From Flagellimonas okinawensis (GTDB lineage: Bacteria; Bacteroidota; Bacteroidia; Flavobacteriales; Flavobacteriaceae): a stretch of DNA of 64,000 nucleotides. How positions within the stretch are numbered: position 1 is the stretch's first letter; each line of letters begins with the position of its first letter. The position numbers were made by a program, and so were the translations under genes. The stretch covers positions 62,001-126,000 of the forward strand of contig NZ_JARFVA010000006.1 of the NCBI RefSeq assembly GCF_029194005.1, given 5' to 3'. Below are positions 25,281 through 34,405 of this stretch, one piece after another. The notes beneath the pieces are model-generated. The model was not told the DNA's origin, did not search any database, and saw only the letters and a program-made list of their open reading frames with translations.

Positions 25281-25454
25281 ATAGTCTGGTCCGTTTTTCG
25301 GGTTTTGCCATTGCCCTTTTATTGATGGACAATGACCCCTCTTTAAATTAACCAACTCAGAATACTTTCAAAGTTCTGAAACTGTAATTATTTATCCTCC
25401 AATTACCTTTGGTTCCATTCATACCATCAACAATCATTTTCTGCTCTTTGTGAC

Positions 25455-26339
25455 TTATTCCACATGTTCTATCATTATATCGTCCACCCTGCCTTCTGCA
25501 ATATTGTTACTATCCAACCATATTGCCACTGTATCCGATGCTCCGGGATTAAAGAGTAGCGTGAGTTTGGTATAATCAAACGTACTGGTTTGATCGTCTC
25601 CCAAAACGGATGCAATGATGGCATCCTCTGCTTCGGAAGCATCTTCAATGGTGTTACCAAGCACGGCCAAGCGTATGTGCCCGCCTGCAGGAGCTGACGC
25701 CAGTGTATAATAGAGCGTTATCCTATAATCGGCATTTGGGGTCACCGTAAGCTCTTGATAAGCTACACTTTCAGCTCCCATATAAATCCTTGCGGCTTGA
25801 TCGCCTGTTCGCACTACACTTGTACTTAGTCCAATGTTGTTGGCACCGGCTATTGCCCATGCATCATTTCCATCTCCTGCTCCCCCTTCCAAGGTCCCTG
25901 CCTCGAATCCAGCTTCCAGAATCTCAGGAATGAAAATAACAGGTCCTTCCGGTTCCTTTACGCTTATGCTCTTGGTTTGTACACTTTCCACGCCCAATTT
26001 GTCAGAAGCGGTAAGGCTTACCTCAAAATCCCCTTCTTGCGAGAATGTATGTTCCGGTTCGTTTTCAGTGGAAGTGTTCCCATCTCCAAAATCCCAGATA
26101 AAATCTGTGGCACTGGATGATAGATTCGAAAAGGAATACGTTAAGTAATCATTGTTGCTCTCACTAAAATCAAAATTAGCCTCGGGAAGTGTAAGGTCTT
26201 CTATAGAACCTTCCAAGGGCAATATGTTTTCCTCACAAGAGTAGACCATGGCCACCAAAAACAATGGCATTAGATTTGCCCAATGGTTCACGAATATTTT
26301 TTTATATAACATCTTTCTTCTTTTTTTAAATTTCATCAA
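25455..26339 (-). CDS. PKD-domain surface lipoprotein, putative alginate-binding protein
   Basis: A 294-residue lipoprotein with lipobox VYSCEEN after a hydrophobic segment (LMPLFLVAM), a PKD domain at about residues 50-135 (DFIWDFGDGNTSTENEPEHTF) and a C-terminal beta-sandwich that looks like a carbohydrate-binding module (DAWAIAGANNIGLSTS and after). It occupies the position after susD where PULs encode surface glycan-binding proteins (SusE/F or SGBP), so binding alginate at the cell surface is likely. Its start overlaps the susD stop by 4 bp (ATGA), showing cotranslation with susD. Several Met codons precede the lipobox; any of the first three could be the true start. Confidence 0.78.
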   Translation of the reverse strand: MMKFKKRRKMLYKKIFVNHWANLMPLFLVAMVYSCEENILPLEGSIEDLTLPEANFDFSESNNDYLTYSFSNLSSSATDFIWDFGDGNTSTENEPEHTFSQEGDFEVSLTASDKLGVESVQTKSISVKEPEGPVIFIPEILEAGFEAGTLEGGAGDGNDAWAIAGANNIGLSTSVVRTGDQAARIYMGAESVAYQELTVTPNADYRITLYYTLASAPAGGHIRLAVLGNTIEDASEAEDAIIASVLGDDQTSTFDYTKLTLLFNPGASDTVAIWLDSNNIAEGRVDDIMIEHVE

Positions 26340-27769
26340 TACCCTGGATTCTGTTCCAAAAGTCCTTTGCTTAGGTTAATCTCACTACTTGGAATTGGAA
26401 GCAGGAGAGTGGTAGAGGTAAAATTGTAGCCATTCTCGGTTGCATAGGCCGATAGTACATTTTGTGCCTCTCCCAGACGCAGCAAGTCAAAAAAGCGCTG
26501 GTTCTCAAAAGCCAGTTCTACCCTTCTTTCATTTAATAGGTCTTCTTTGGTTATGGTCGCTACCGTTGTTGTGATGCCTGCCCTATTCCTAACTTCCTGA
26601 AAAGAGGCAATGGCATTAGAGCTTGTTGTGGCCTCGGCACCGGCCAAAATGGCTTCCACGTGCATTAGCAGTACATCCGCGTAGCGCAATACGATCCAAT
26701 CATTTCCTGCCAATCTAGGATCACTGGCAATTGGGGCTATCCCCAAGTTTTCGTCCCCGTTTGGAATATATTTGGCGACCTGATATTCAGAAGGTTGGAT
26801 AACGTCTTGACGAATTGAATATAGCGTCCTATCCCCTCCATATTGATCAAATGCATCACGCATTTCTTTCGTAACATAATTTACTCCAGCAGTATACCCA
26901 ACAGCATTTAACCATTCCGAAGAAAACCCTTGACTATCTTTGATAAGATCTGGTTCATAGCCTACTGCGAAAATCACTTCATCATTGCCTTCATTATAAA
27001 AAACATCTTTGAAATTGCTTTCCAGTGAAAATCCTCTTGCCGGTTTCATTATTGATTCACACAAGGTCTGTGCTTGGCTGTATTCACCAATGGTAAGGTA
27101 AACTTTTGCCAACAATGCTTCAGCAGCGGCTTTGGAAGCTCTATTCTTATAGCCATCTCCAAGATTGGCCACTGCAGACAAAAGATCTTCCTCAATGAAA
27201 TCATATATGATCGAGGATTCGATTCTTGTATAGGAAATCTCGGTATCCAATGGAGCGATCACTTTATCCACCAAGGGTACATCCCCATAAAGTCGAACCA
27301 AATTAAAATAGGCATACGCCCGTACAAACTTAGCCTCACCTTCGAACCTTGCCCTGTTGGCATCCGATGCCACCCCTAAATTGTCGAGAAGAACATTGGC
27401 CCTGTAGATTATATTGTACATGCTCCTGTAATAATCTGCTACTATACCATTGGTTGCCCTAATGTTATAGTTAACGAACTGTGCTTGATCGGCGTCGGAA
27501 TCGACAGCTCCTTTGCCCCTGGTATTATCGGTGCGCATTTCCGTTACATAGAACTCATATTGAATGGAATGGTTAGAAGAAGTGCTCCTATCGTTCGTTC
27601 CCTGAATTCCATCGTACATGTTCAAAATTCCCGACTCCAATTCTTCATCTGTCTTAAAATATCCTTCCTCACTGACCGCAGAAGTGGGTTGCGGCTCCAA
27701 AAAATCCTTACTACAAGAAATTGCAGTAAAAATGAAAACCATTGGTATTATTATTTTTAAAAACTTCAT
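26336..27769 (-). CDS. susD: SusD/RagB family glycan-binding lipoprotein
   Basis: A 477-residue SusD-like protein. The signal peptide ends in lipobox AISCSKDFLE at about residue 19, followed by the typical LEPQPTSAVSEEGYF opening with tetratricopeptide-like helices (RANVLLDNLG and EAKFVRAYAYFNLVRLYGDV). The family's C-terminal signature is present as ELAFENQRFFDLLRLG. It is a cell-surface lid that binds oligo-alginate and hands it to the SusC pore encoded immediately upstream (15 bp apart). Normal length. Confidence 0.93.
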   Translation of the reverse strand: MKFLKIIIPMVFIFTAISCSKDFLEPQPTSAVSEEGYFKTDEELESGILNMYDGIQGTNDRSTSSNHSIQYEFYVTEMRTDNTRGKGAVDSDADQAQFVNYNIRATNGIVADYYRSMYNIIYRANVLLDNLGVASDANRARFEGEAKFVRAYAYFNLVRLYGDVPLVDKVIAPLDTEISYTRIESSIIYDFIEEDLLSAVANLGDGYKNRASKAAAEALLAKVYLTIGEYSQAQTLCESIMKPARGFSLESNFKDVFYNEGNDEVIFAVGYEPDLIKDSQGFSSEWLNAVGYTAGVNYVTKEMRDAFDQYGGDRTLYSIRQDVIQPSEYQVAKYIPNGDENLGIAPIASDPRLAGNDWIVLRYADVLLMHVEAILAGAEATTSSNAIASFQEVRNRAGITTTVATITKEDLLNERRVELAFENQRFFDLLRLGEAQNVLSAYATENGYNFTSTTLLLPIPSSEINLSKGLLEQNPGY

Positions 27770-27784
27770 GATTGTGCTGTTTAT

Positions 27785-30700
27785 TTAAAATTCCAAGTTA
27801 AGCCCTAGGGATATGGTGCTAAATATGGGCGACCCTCCCAATTGATAACCATAGGTCGTTGCACTGGTCCTTCTTATTGATTCTGGATTGAACCCCGTGT
27901 AGTCATCTTCCGTCAAATACATGAGGTTCTGTCCAGATGCGTAAATTCTTGCCCTTGTAAAGACCTTGGTCCTCTTCAAAAAATCCCTTGGAAAATTGTA
28001 CCCGATGTTTACATTCCGCAAAGCGACATACGAGGCATCTTGGATGATGCTATTGGTAAATATTTTTTCCCTGATAAAACCTTGATTTGGAGTTGTAGCA
28101 GGGTCATATTGCTGAGTACTGTTAAAATGATTGAACAAATATTGATCTGCCATATTCCTGACCTGGGCTCCGTGACTACCTTGAAACATAAAGGAGAAAT
28201 CAAAATTCCCAATTTTGACATCGTTGGTGACGCTCCATAACAAATCCGGATATGGGTTGCCCAATATGGTCCTGTCATCATTATCTATCAACCCATCACC
28301 GTTCAAATCTTTGACGTATACTCCACTTGCCTGAGCGCCAACGGGGTGATATGGATATAGGATGTGTTCTGGAGAAATCTCTTCATCGACCACCCAGCCA
28401 TAAAACGATGATATGGGTTCTCCTTCCAGATTGATCCATTCTGCAGCTCTTTTTGAATCCACCGACAAAATTTGACCATCTGAATCCGCAAAATCCACCA
28501 AGGTATTCTTGTTCTTAGATCCAATAATGGTTGTGGACCAGCTAAAATCCGAGCTTATTATATTTCTTGTAGTGAGTTCAAGTTCATACCCCTCGTTTCT
28601 AACTTCCCCCAGATTGACAAGGGCATTGCTAAAACCAGTTGTCGTTGAGACTGGATTGTATAGAATCAGCTTATCACTCTCTTTATTATAATACTCGAAC
28701 GAACCCGCAATTCTATTTCCGAAGAAACCAAAATCCACCCCAGGATTAATCTCCTTGGTTCGTTCCCATTGCAAATCCGGATTGGCAATGTTGACAGGGT
28801 TAAAGGCGGACACCAAACTTCCGCCAACCACAGCAGTGGAAGGCTCCAATAGAGCCAAATAAGGATAATTATCGATAAGACTACTCCCGGTATTGAAGGA
28901 TTCATTGCCGGTAATACCATAACTGAACCTAAATTTTAGGTTACTTATGACATCGCTGTTTCTCAAAAAGTTTTCCCTAGCCACATTCCATCCTACGGAC
29001 GCTGCTGGAAAGAACCCATATTTATTGTTTGGTCCCAAGGCTGAATTACCATCACGCCTTAAGCTCAGGGACAGCAAATACTTATCCTTATATGCATAGT
29101 TCAATCGGCCAAAAAGGGAAAACAATCTTTTTTCATATTCTTCCGATTGTGCCAACGAAATCGTGGTTGCTGCCGTAATGGTTTGAAGCAGATCTGAATC
29201 ATATCCAGTTCCCCGTACAGATTCATATTCGGTGTCCCATGTCTCTGAAGAAACCCCAGCAACAGCGGTTACTTCATGATTATTGAACATTTTGTTGAAG
29301 GTAAGATAGTTCTGTGTCGTCAAATGAAGGACATTTTGCGAGCTGATGTCCAATTGAGCGGCCGCAGCTCCATTTCTACTGGCCTGAACACCCTGCCATC
29401 TTCTATTTTTTGCATTTTGAAAGTCTCCGGAAAAGACCGTTTTAAAACTCAGGTCCTTGGTGATATTGAACTGTCCATATACAGTTCCATATACCTTGAA
29501 CCTATCCTCGGTTCTATCCCTTTCCAGGATTTTTGCTGCGGGATTTGTATTTGAGGTACTACTGATACTTACTGAACTTCCATTACCATAAAGATCATAA
29601 TCATCAAAATGGCGCTGCACCGCATAATCCCCTATTTGCACATCAGGGTAAACATCCCTGTTCACGTACTGGATTGTATTGGCATCATGATATATGGGCA
29701 GCCATGGAGCCTGTCTTAAAATATCGTGTGTAGAACCATCAAACCTATCCTTATATGTGAATGTCGGTGTAATGTTGGCACCAAAGGAAAATAGGTCACT
29801 GACTTTTGTATCAATTTTCAGGGTAAGGTTATATTTTTTAAAATCATCCTTCAGCAATACCCCCTCATCATGGGTATAATTGCCTGAAATACTAAATTTG
29901 GTGTTCTTGCTCCCACCTCTGGCCCCTATGGAATGGCTCGTGATTATCCCTCCTGTAAAAATGATGTCCTGCCAATCCTCATCTATGCCAATTTGTTGTT
30001 TGTACTTTGTTCTATCCGATAGGGAACCGGTCGCCACAAGCTCGGCTTGGGCCGATTCATTTACAGAAAAGTAATAGGCATCACTTTGCCTGGCCCTTTT
30101 GTACCCTGTATAGGTATTGTAGGTAAAGCGTGTTTTTCCTTCTTTTCCCATTTTTGTGGTAATCATAATAACCCCTCTACTTCCCCTGGAACCGTAAATA
30201 GCGGTTGAAGCGGCATCTTTCAATACCTCAAAGGACTCAATGCTGTTCATGTCCAAAGCCCCGAGGTAATCATTGCCCACCACTTGACCGTCCACTACGA
30301 TCAATGGAGACAGGGCTCCGGATATCGATGCGGTACCCCTTACCCGAATAGTGGGGGCTGAACCGGCTTCTCCTTCGGTTGCCTGTATGTTCACCCCGGA
30401 TACCTGGCCGACCAAAGCATCGTCCACCCGGGACACTGCGATTTGATCAAGATCTTCGTTGACCACTTTTGAAATGGCTCCTGTAAGGTGGCTTTTCTTT
30501 TGGGTTCCATACCCTATGATAACCACTTCATCCAATTCACTTGCGCTTTCTTCAAGAACAATGGAGTAAGTTGTGTTATCGGAGATGGTAATGTTCTTCG
30601 TCTGGTATCCCACATAGGAAAATTGTAGTACCTCGCCCTTAACGGCATTTATGGTGAACTTTCCATCAAAATTGGTATATACACCTCTGTTGGTCCCCAC

Positions 30701-30838
30701 AACGATGACGTTGGCCCCTGGAATGGGAACATTGGAACCATCAGACACCGTACCTGATACTACAGGCTGTTCCTGTGCATAGGAAAACAGTTGCAAAGAA
30801 AATAGAGCGAACAATGTCAATTTAATTCGTAATTTCAT
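27785..30838 (-). CDS. susC: SusC/RagA family TonB-dependent oligosaccharide transporter
   Basis: A 1017-residue outer-membrane transporter. Signal peptide (IKLTLFALFSLQLFSYAQ), carboxypeptidase-D-like domain with PIPGANVIVVGTNRGVYTNF, the SusC-type TonB-box/linker DEVVIIGYGTQKKSHLTGAI, a plug (about residues 120-230, RGSRGVIMITTK) and a 22-strand barrel ending ISLGLNLEF with terminal Phe. It imports alginate oligosaccharides with SusD. The distance to the operators at 31117-31159 is about 280 bp and this leader contains a strong terminator hairpin (31039-31069). The remainder of 30839-31310 holds no gene. Confidence 0.93.
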   Translation of the reverse strand: MKLRIKLTLFALFSLQLFSYAQEQPVVSGTVSDGSNVPIPGANVIVVGTNRGVYTNFDGKFTINAVKGEVLQFSYVGYQTKNITISDNTTYSIVLEESASELDEVVIIGYGTQKKSHLTGAISKVVNEDLDQIAVSRVDDALVGQVSGVNIQATEGEAGSAPTIRVRGTASISGALSPLIVVDGQVVGNDYLGALDMNSIESFEVLKDAASTAIYGSRGSRGVIMITTKMGKEGKTRFTYNTYTGYKRARQSDAYYFSVNESAQAELVATGSLSDRTKYKQQIGIDEDWQDIIFTGGIITSHSIGARGGSKNTKFSISGNYTHDEGVLLKDDFKKYNLTLKIDTKVSDLFSFGANITPTFTYKDRFDGSTHDILRQAPWLPIYHDANTIQYVNRDVYPDVQIGDYAVQRHFDDYDLYGNGSSVSISSTSNTNPAAKILERDRTEDRFKVYGTVYGQFNITKDLSFKTVFSGDFQNAKNRRWQGVQASRNGAAAAQLDISSQNVLHLTTQNYLTFNKMFNNHEVTAVAGVSSETWDTEYESVRGTGYDSDLLQTITAATTISLAQSEEYEKRLFSLFGRLNYAYKDKYLLSLSLRRDGNSALGPNNKYGFFPAASVGWNVARENFLRNSDVISNLKFRFSYGITGNESFNTGSSLIDNYPYLALLEPSTAVVGGSLVSAFNPVNIANPDLQWERTKEINPGVDFGFFGNRIAGSFEYYNKESDKLILYNPVSTTTGFSNALVNLGEVRNEGYELELTTRNIISSDFSWSTTIIGSKNKNTLVDFADSDGQILSVDSKRAAEWINLEGEPISSFYGWVVDEEISPEHILYPYHPVGAQASGVYVKDLNGDGLIDNDDRTILGNPYPDLLWSVTNDVKIGNFDFSFMFQGSHGAQVRNMADQYLFNHFNSTQQYDPATTPNQGFIREKIFTNSIIQDASYVALRNVNIGYNFPRDFLKRTKVFTRARIYASGQNLMYLTEDDYTGFNPESIRRTSATTYGYQLGGSPIFSTISLGLNLEF

Positions 30839-31038
30839 TAGTTTGTTTAAGTTAGGTTTCTGTAGTTTGCTTATTATACCCCTTGAGCAAAATATGCTTC
30901 GGGCCCTGCGTATTCAATACCCAATCAGAACAGGATACGTTCCATTGTTTTCTATTTTTAATATCTTTACAACAGACGTGCTGTCTGACCGGCAGACATG
31001 TTTACATATTACTTCCCTCTTACTTGAAGTAATTTCAT

Positions 31039-31069
31039 AAAAAAGGATAGGCGTGCACCTATCCTTTTT
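31039..31069 (-). terminator. terminator hairpin in the susC leader or after kdgF
   Basis: AAAAAGGATAGG and CCTATCCTTTTT flank a 6-nt loop, with A and T runs making it functional on either strand. On the minus strand it lies after the kdgF stop and also between the susC operators and susC. It either ends the PL17-kdgF transcript or attenuates susC. Confidence 0.8.
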
Positions 31070-31116
31070 CTTTATGTTTCATTTTGTACCATAATTCTGT
31101 TTTAGATTTATTTATT

Positions 31117-31159
31117 TTGGTCAACCAATCTGGTAAACCAATTTAGTCAACCAAATATA
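31117..31159 (-). promoter_or_regulatory. triple GntR operator and -7 box upstream of susC
   Basis: Three tandem sites at exact 13-bp steps: TTGGTCAACCAA (31117-31128), CTGGTAAACCA (31130-31140) and TTAGTCAACCAA (31143-31154). On the minus strand TATATTTG (31152-31159) fits the flavobacterial -7 box and overlaps the third site; no good -33 TTG is seen. Repressor binding here would cover the transcription start. Confidence 0.7.
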
Positions 31160-31310
31160 ATTTATTAAGTCCTTATAAAAAAGAAGGTTATGTTAAAATT
31201 TTATAGTTATCTCGAAATTAAATCAATTTGAAAGAGCAAATCATAAAAATTGAATGCGCCTTTTGTGTTATTTGTCAAAATAACAACCTATTTTTTCATG
31301 AAAAACTTGT

Positions 31311-31658
31311 TTATTCTATGAAATCTTCCCTTATGGGGCTAAACACATCCAACAACTCACCATCTTCGAGACAAATGGCTCCGTGTAATACATTGGGAGG
31401 AATATAAAATCCATCTCCTTTTTTTAAAATAGTTGTTTTGTCTCCTATCGTTACCTCAAACTTGCCCTTCTGTACATACGTGACCTGGGAGTGAACGTGC
31501 TTATGCATAGGTCCTACACCTCCTTTATCAAAAGCAACATGTACTAGCATTATGTTATCATCATAGCCCATTATTTTTCTATAGACCCCCACTCCGGCTT
31601 TTTCCCAATTGATCTTATCCCCAAATAAAAATTCTTTGCTTTTCCCTAATGATTTCAT
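31311..31658 (-). CDS. kdgF: KdgF-like cupin, uronate-ring linearizing protein
   Basis: A cupin of about 115 residues from the ATG at 31656-31658 (MKSLGKSKEFLFGDKINWEK); a longer frame to 31703 would overlap the PL17 gene and lacks family similarity. Metal ligands of the cupin are visible in GPMHKHVHSQVTYVQKG and in PPNVLHGAIC. KdgF proteins speed the conversion of 4,5-unsaturated mono-uronates from pectin or alginate lyases into linear ketouronates, and this gene lies 4 bp after a PL17 gene that makes such products. Very good fit by sequence and context. Confidence 0.85.
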   Translation of the reverse strand: MKSLGKSKEFLFGDKINWEKAGVGVYRKIMGYDDNIMLVHVAFDKGGVGPMHKHVHSQVTYVQKGKFEVTIGDKTTILKKGDGFYIPPNVLHGAICLEDGELLDVFSPIREDFIE

Positions 31659-31662
31659 CTGT

Positions 31663-33918
31663 CTATTTTTTATTTTGATATGTATAGGGACCGACCCATT
31701 CATACAGTTTGCCGTTTATGGTCAGCCTGTGTTTTTTTGATTTGTCATTTTCGGTATTGGCAAGAATAAAAATTTTGTCCAACCAATTCTTTCCTTTGAT
31801 TTGTACCCCTATGTAATCCTTATTGTTGTATATGACCTCAATATGCTCAATATTACTTTTGGCATTCTTTGCCATTTCGGTTACCGGACTATAGCTACCA
31901 TGAGGTTCCATTATGGAAACAAAGAGCGCGTCTTTTGTTTTTTCCTTTCGATGTATTATCACTGGGTCTCTTCTTAAATTGTATTGAGGGTCATTAGCCC
32001 CCAACCTTCCCAATAAGAATTGTTCGTTTTGGGATACTATGGTGGTAAGAGTATAAAAATGGTTTTGATGCATCCAACTGAATGTGGCATTACTTTTTTT
32101 GCGGAATTGCCCCTTACCCTCCAGAAAAATATGCTGGTATCCGTTTGCTGTGCCCAATGGCTCCAAGGTCGCTGTAGCTTGATAGTCAAAACCGAATTGA
32201 ATGGGCTGACCGAGATAATGTAAGGGTAAATCATATTTAGCGGGTTTTTGGGAATTCACCCTCAAAATGTCGAACACAAATGGTTTCCCATAGGTTTCTT
32301 CTTCAATCATCGCCATGGTTCTGTGCATCTGTGTATCGGTATATGCATTTGACTCCACTGCACTGATTATTTGAACTTTAGAATTGGAAGCATCAAAAAA
32401 GTAAAGATTGGAATGATACTTACTTCCAATCTCATAGGTTCCCTGAAAGTGGGAGGTTTCATCCTTGACCAAAGTGTTATGGGCTATGGTTTGCTTGGCC
32501 CAAGTGTTATTTTCTTTAAGATAGTTACCTCCACCCTTTTGTTCTATGTTTACATAACGGACCATTCCATAGTCCTGCACTACTTCCTTCCCCTGTTCAT
32601 AAAGGGAGTAGGAAAGTTTATCATAATGACCATGACTGAGTCCTTGGGCCGTGTATTTAAATACAAGTGTCAACGATTCGTCTTTGCTCCTCAATACACT
32701 CAACCCTCCTTGTTTACCATTGGCCCCATCAGAAAATTGCATAGATTTTCTCTTGAATGGTCTACTTGTATTTTGATTCACCCCTTTGGCCACTTCCATG
32801 CCCGCATCACTTAAAATTACTTTTCCTTGTTGTTCCGCTATATGCAACAAGGAAGTATCTTTTCCTCCATAATAATAAGACAAATCAACCGCTGTCACCA
32901 AGGAACTGGTTTGATAGGACATTCCTTTCTGGGCATCGTTCAATGCAAAAAAATCTCCATTTTTGTCGGTAAGTTGCAATAAGGTATTTACGGATTTGAG
33001 CAATACACTGTCCTTAAATTCAAATATCCCCAACTCTGGTCTTGCATTGTGGAGCGATTGGGCAAATATTAAGAAAGGATACATGGCATACCTTTGATAA
33101 TAAGGGCCTTCTGTATAATATCCATCTGGACTAAAGGGTTCGTCCAAATTGGCCAAAAAACCTGATTTTCCATTTTCCGTTTTGATAAATCCGCCATCGT
33201 TATCCTTGGCATTGGGCTCGATATTATCATCGGGCAAACCATATAATGCCTTTTGTACCAATTCATCATCATCCATTACCAGACCTATCATCCCTACCGC
33301 TGCATTTCCCCAAGTACTGTGATTATGTATCCTGTTAAAGAACTTCGGGTTCCCTGTTGATAGAAAATCAGCAAATGGTCGAAATAAATTAATCTCTAAA
33401 TCTTGTCTTTGCTTTTTGGAAAGCCATTCATAAATACAGTCATATGCTTGACTGGTATAGACCAACCAATTGGCATCATTGAGACATTGCCAAAAAAGTT
33501 TACCTCGGGCATAGGACCTTTCTTTGGGGTGCAAGGGTAACGTAGGGTACATATCAGCATATTGCATGAGCATGTCCCTAACATAAATAGCATACTTTTC
33601 ATCATCCAAAACCTGATATAATAGTCCGGCCTTTTGCATGGTCAGGTAGTTGAGTTTATGCCTTTCGTGGGTATATCCCCCGGAATAATCCTTTGGGATG
33701 GGCACATCGATTCCAGATGAGATTTCCGCGTCTACCTGGACCTTTACTTGTTCTAAGGAAACATCAAAAAGTGGAAGTTCTCCTAGCTCCCTCTGTATAT
33801 TCACTACACCTTCTTTGGTTATGGTCAAGGATGGATGCTCTTGTGAACTGGCATGGCCTGGGATAAGAACCAATAAGTAAAGAACATGTAAAGCTTGAAC
33901 TATACGGTTCATACACAT
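31663..33918 (-). CDS. PL17 oligoalginate lyase (heparinase II/III-like)
   Basis: A 751-residue exo-acting alginate lyase. A signal sequence (VLYLLVLIPGHASSQ) points to the periplasm; the start may be 33918 or the ATG at 33912. An alpha/alpha-toroid domain (about residues 40-370) contains the catalytic neighbourhood RIHNHSTWGNAAVG (Asn199, His200) and GYYTEGPYYQRYAMYPF with the Tyr that serves as base/acid in PL17 enzymes. The C-terminal heparinase II/III-like beta domain has GLSHGHYDKLSYSLYEQG. It releases unsaturated mono-uronates from oligoalginate. It forms an operon with kdgF, preceded by two GntR operator sites. Confidence 0.9.
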   Translation of the reverse strand: MCMNRIVQALHVLYLLVLIPGHASSQEHPSLTITKEGVVNIQRELGELPLFDVSLEQVKVQVDAEISSGIDVPIPKDYSGGYTHERHKLNYLTMQKAGLLYQVLDDEKYAIYVRDMLMQYADMYPTLPLHPKERSYARGKLFWQCLNDANWLVYTSQAYDCIYEWLSKKQRQDLEINLFRPFADFLSTGNPKFFNRIHNHSTWGNAAVGMIGLVMDDDELVQKALYGLPDDNIEPNAKDNDGGFIKTENGKSGFLANLDEPFSPDGYYTEGPYYQRYAMYPFLIFAQSLHNARPELGIFEFKDSVLLKSVNTLLQLTDKNGDFFALNDAQKGMSYQTSSLVTAVDLSYYYGGKDTSLLHIAEQQGKVILSDAGMEVAKGVNQNTSRPFKRKSMQFSDGANGKQGGLSVLRSKDESLTLVFKYTAQGLSHGHYDKLSYSLYEQGKEVVQDYGMVRYVNIEQKGGGNYLKENNTWAKQTIAHNTLVKDETSHFQGTYEIGSKYHSNLYFFDASNSKVQIISAVESNAYTDTQMHRTMAMIEEETYGKPFVFDILRVNSQKPAKYDLPLHYLGQPIQFGFDYQATATLEPLGTANGYQHIFLEGKGQFRKKSNATFSWMHQNHFYTLTTIVSQNEQFLLGRLGANDPQYNLRRDPVIIHRKEKTKDALFVSIMEPHGSYSPVTEMAKNAKSNIEHIEVIYNNKDYIGVQIKGKNWLDKIFILANTENDKSKKHRLTINGKLYEWVGPYTYQNKK

Positions 33919-34059
33919 ACAGATTTTACATTATCATTATAGTATTTTGAAAAAGCGTTTTTACAATTTTGCTTTATTGGTATTGAACTGTGATTGTTTT
34001 GTTGTTTAGGTACATCAAACAGGAATAATGTGATCAAATATAGAAATATCATCGATTAA

Positions 34060-34111
34060 TTGGTTTACCAATTTGGTTTACCAAAAATATACATATTTAT
34101 CACACTGGCAA
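34060..34111 (-). promoter_or_regulatory. double GntR operator and promoter upstream of PL17 gene
   Basis: Two identical palindromes TTGGTTTACCAA at 34060-34071 and 34073-34084, 13 bp apart. On the minus strand a TTG (34109-34111) and TATTTTTG (34082-34089) with a 19-bp spacer form a good flavobacterial promoter whose -7 box overlaps the first operator. Same architecture as the susC and gntR control regions. Confidence 0.72.
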
Positions 34112-34209
34112 ATTTTACGCTCAAAAAATTATAATATCTAAAAATGTAAAGTGAAAAAATAAATTCATCGTATTTAATAGCTGTAATATTTCGTGTTAAA
34201 ACCAAAAAA

Positions 34210-34243
34210 GGCAATGAAAAACAGTTATTTGCCCTTCATTGCC
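34210..34243 (-). terminator. orphan terminator next to the IS21 insertion
   Basis: GGCAATGAA (34210-34218) and TTCATTGCC (34235-34243) form a stem followed on the minus strand by TTTTTT. It would end a leftward transcript arriving from the right, but the IS21 element now begins about 10 bp away and no such gene remains. Confidence 0.65.
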
Positions 34244-34405
34244 CTATATGTGGAAACGCCGGACATAGTATACCACCCACGCCGGGTTAAAGTGACCATA
34301 GCTGGCCGGACGAAAGTGACCCACCCTCGCCGGGCCAAAGTGGACCACCTTTTGGATTAGATCTATCTGTAAGAAGTCTAAGTGCTTTTTTTGTTAAAAA
34401 GCACC

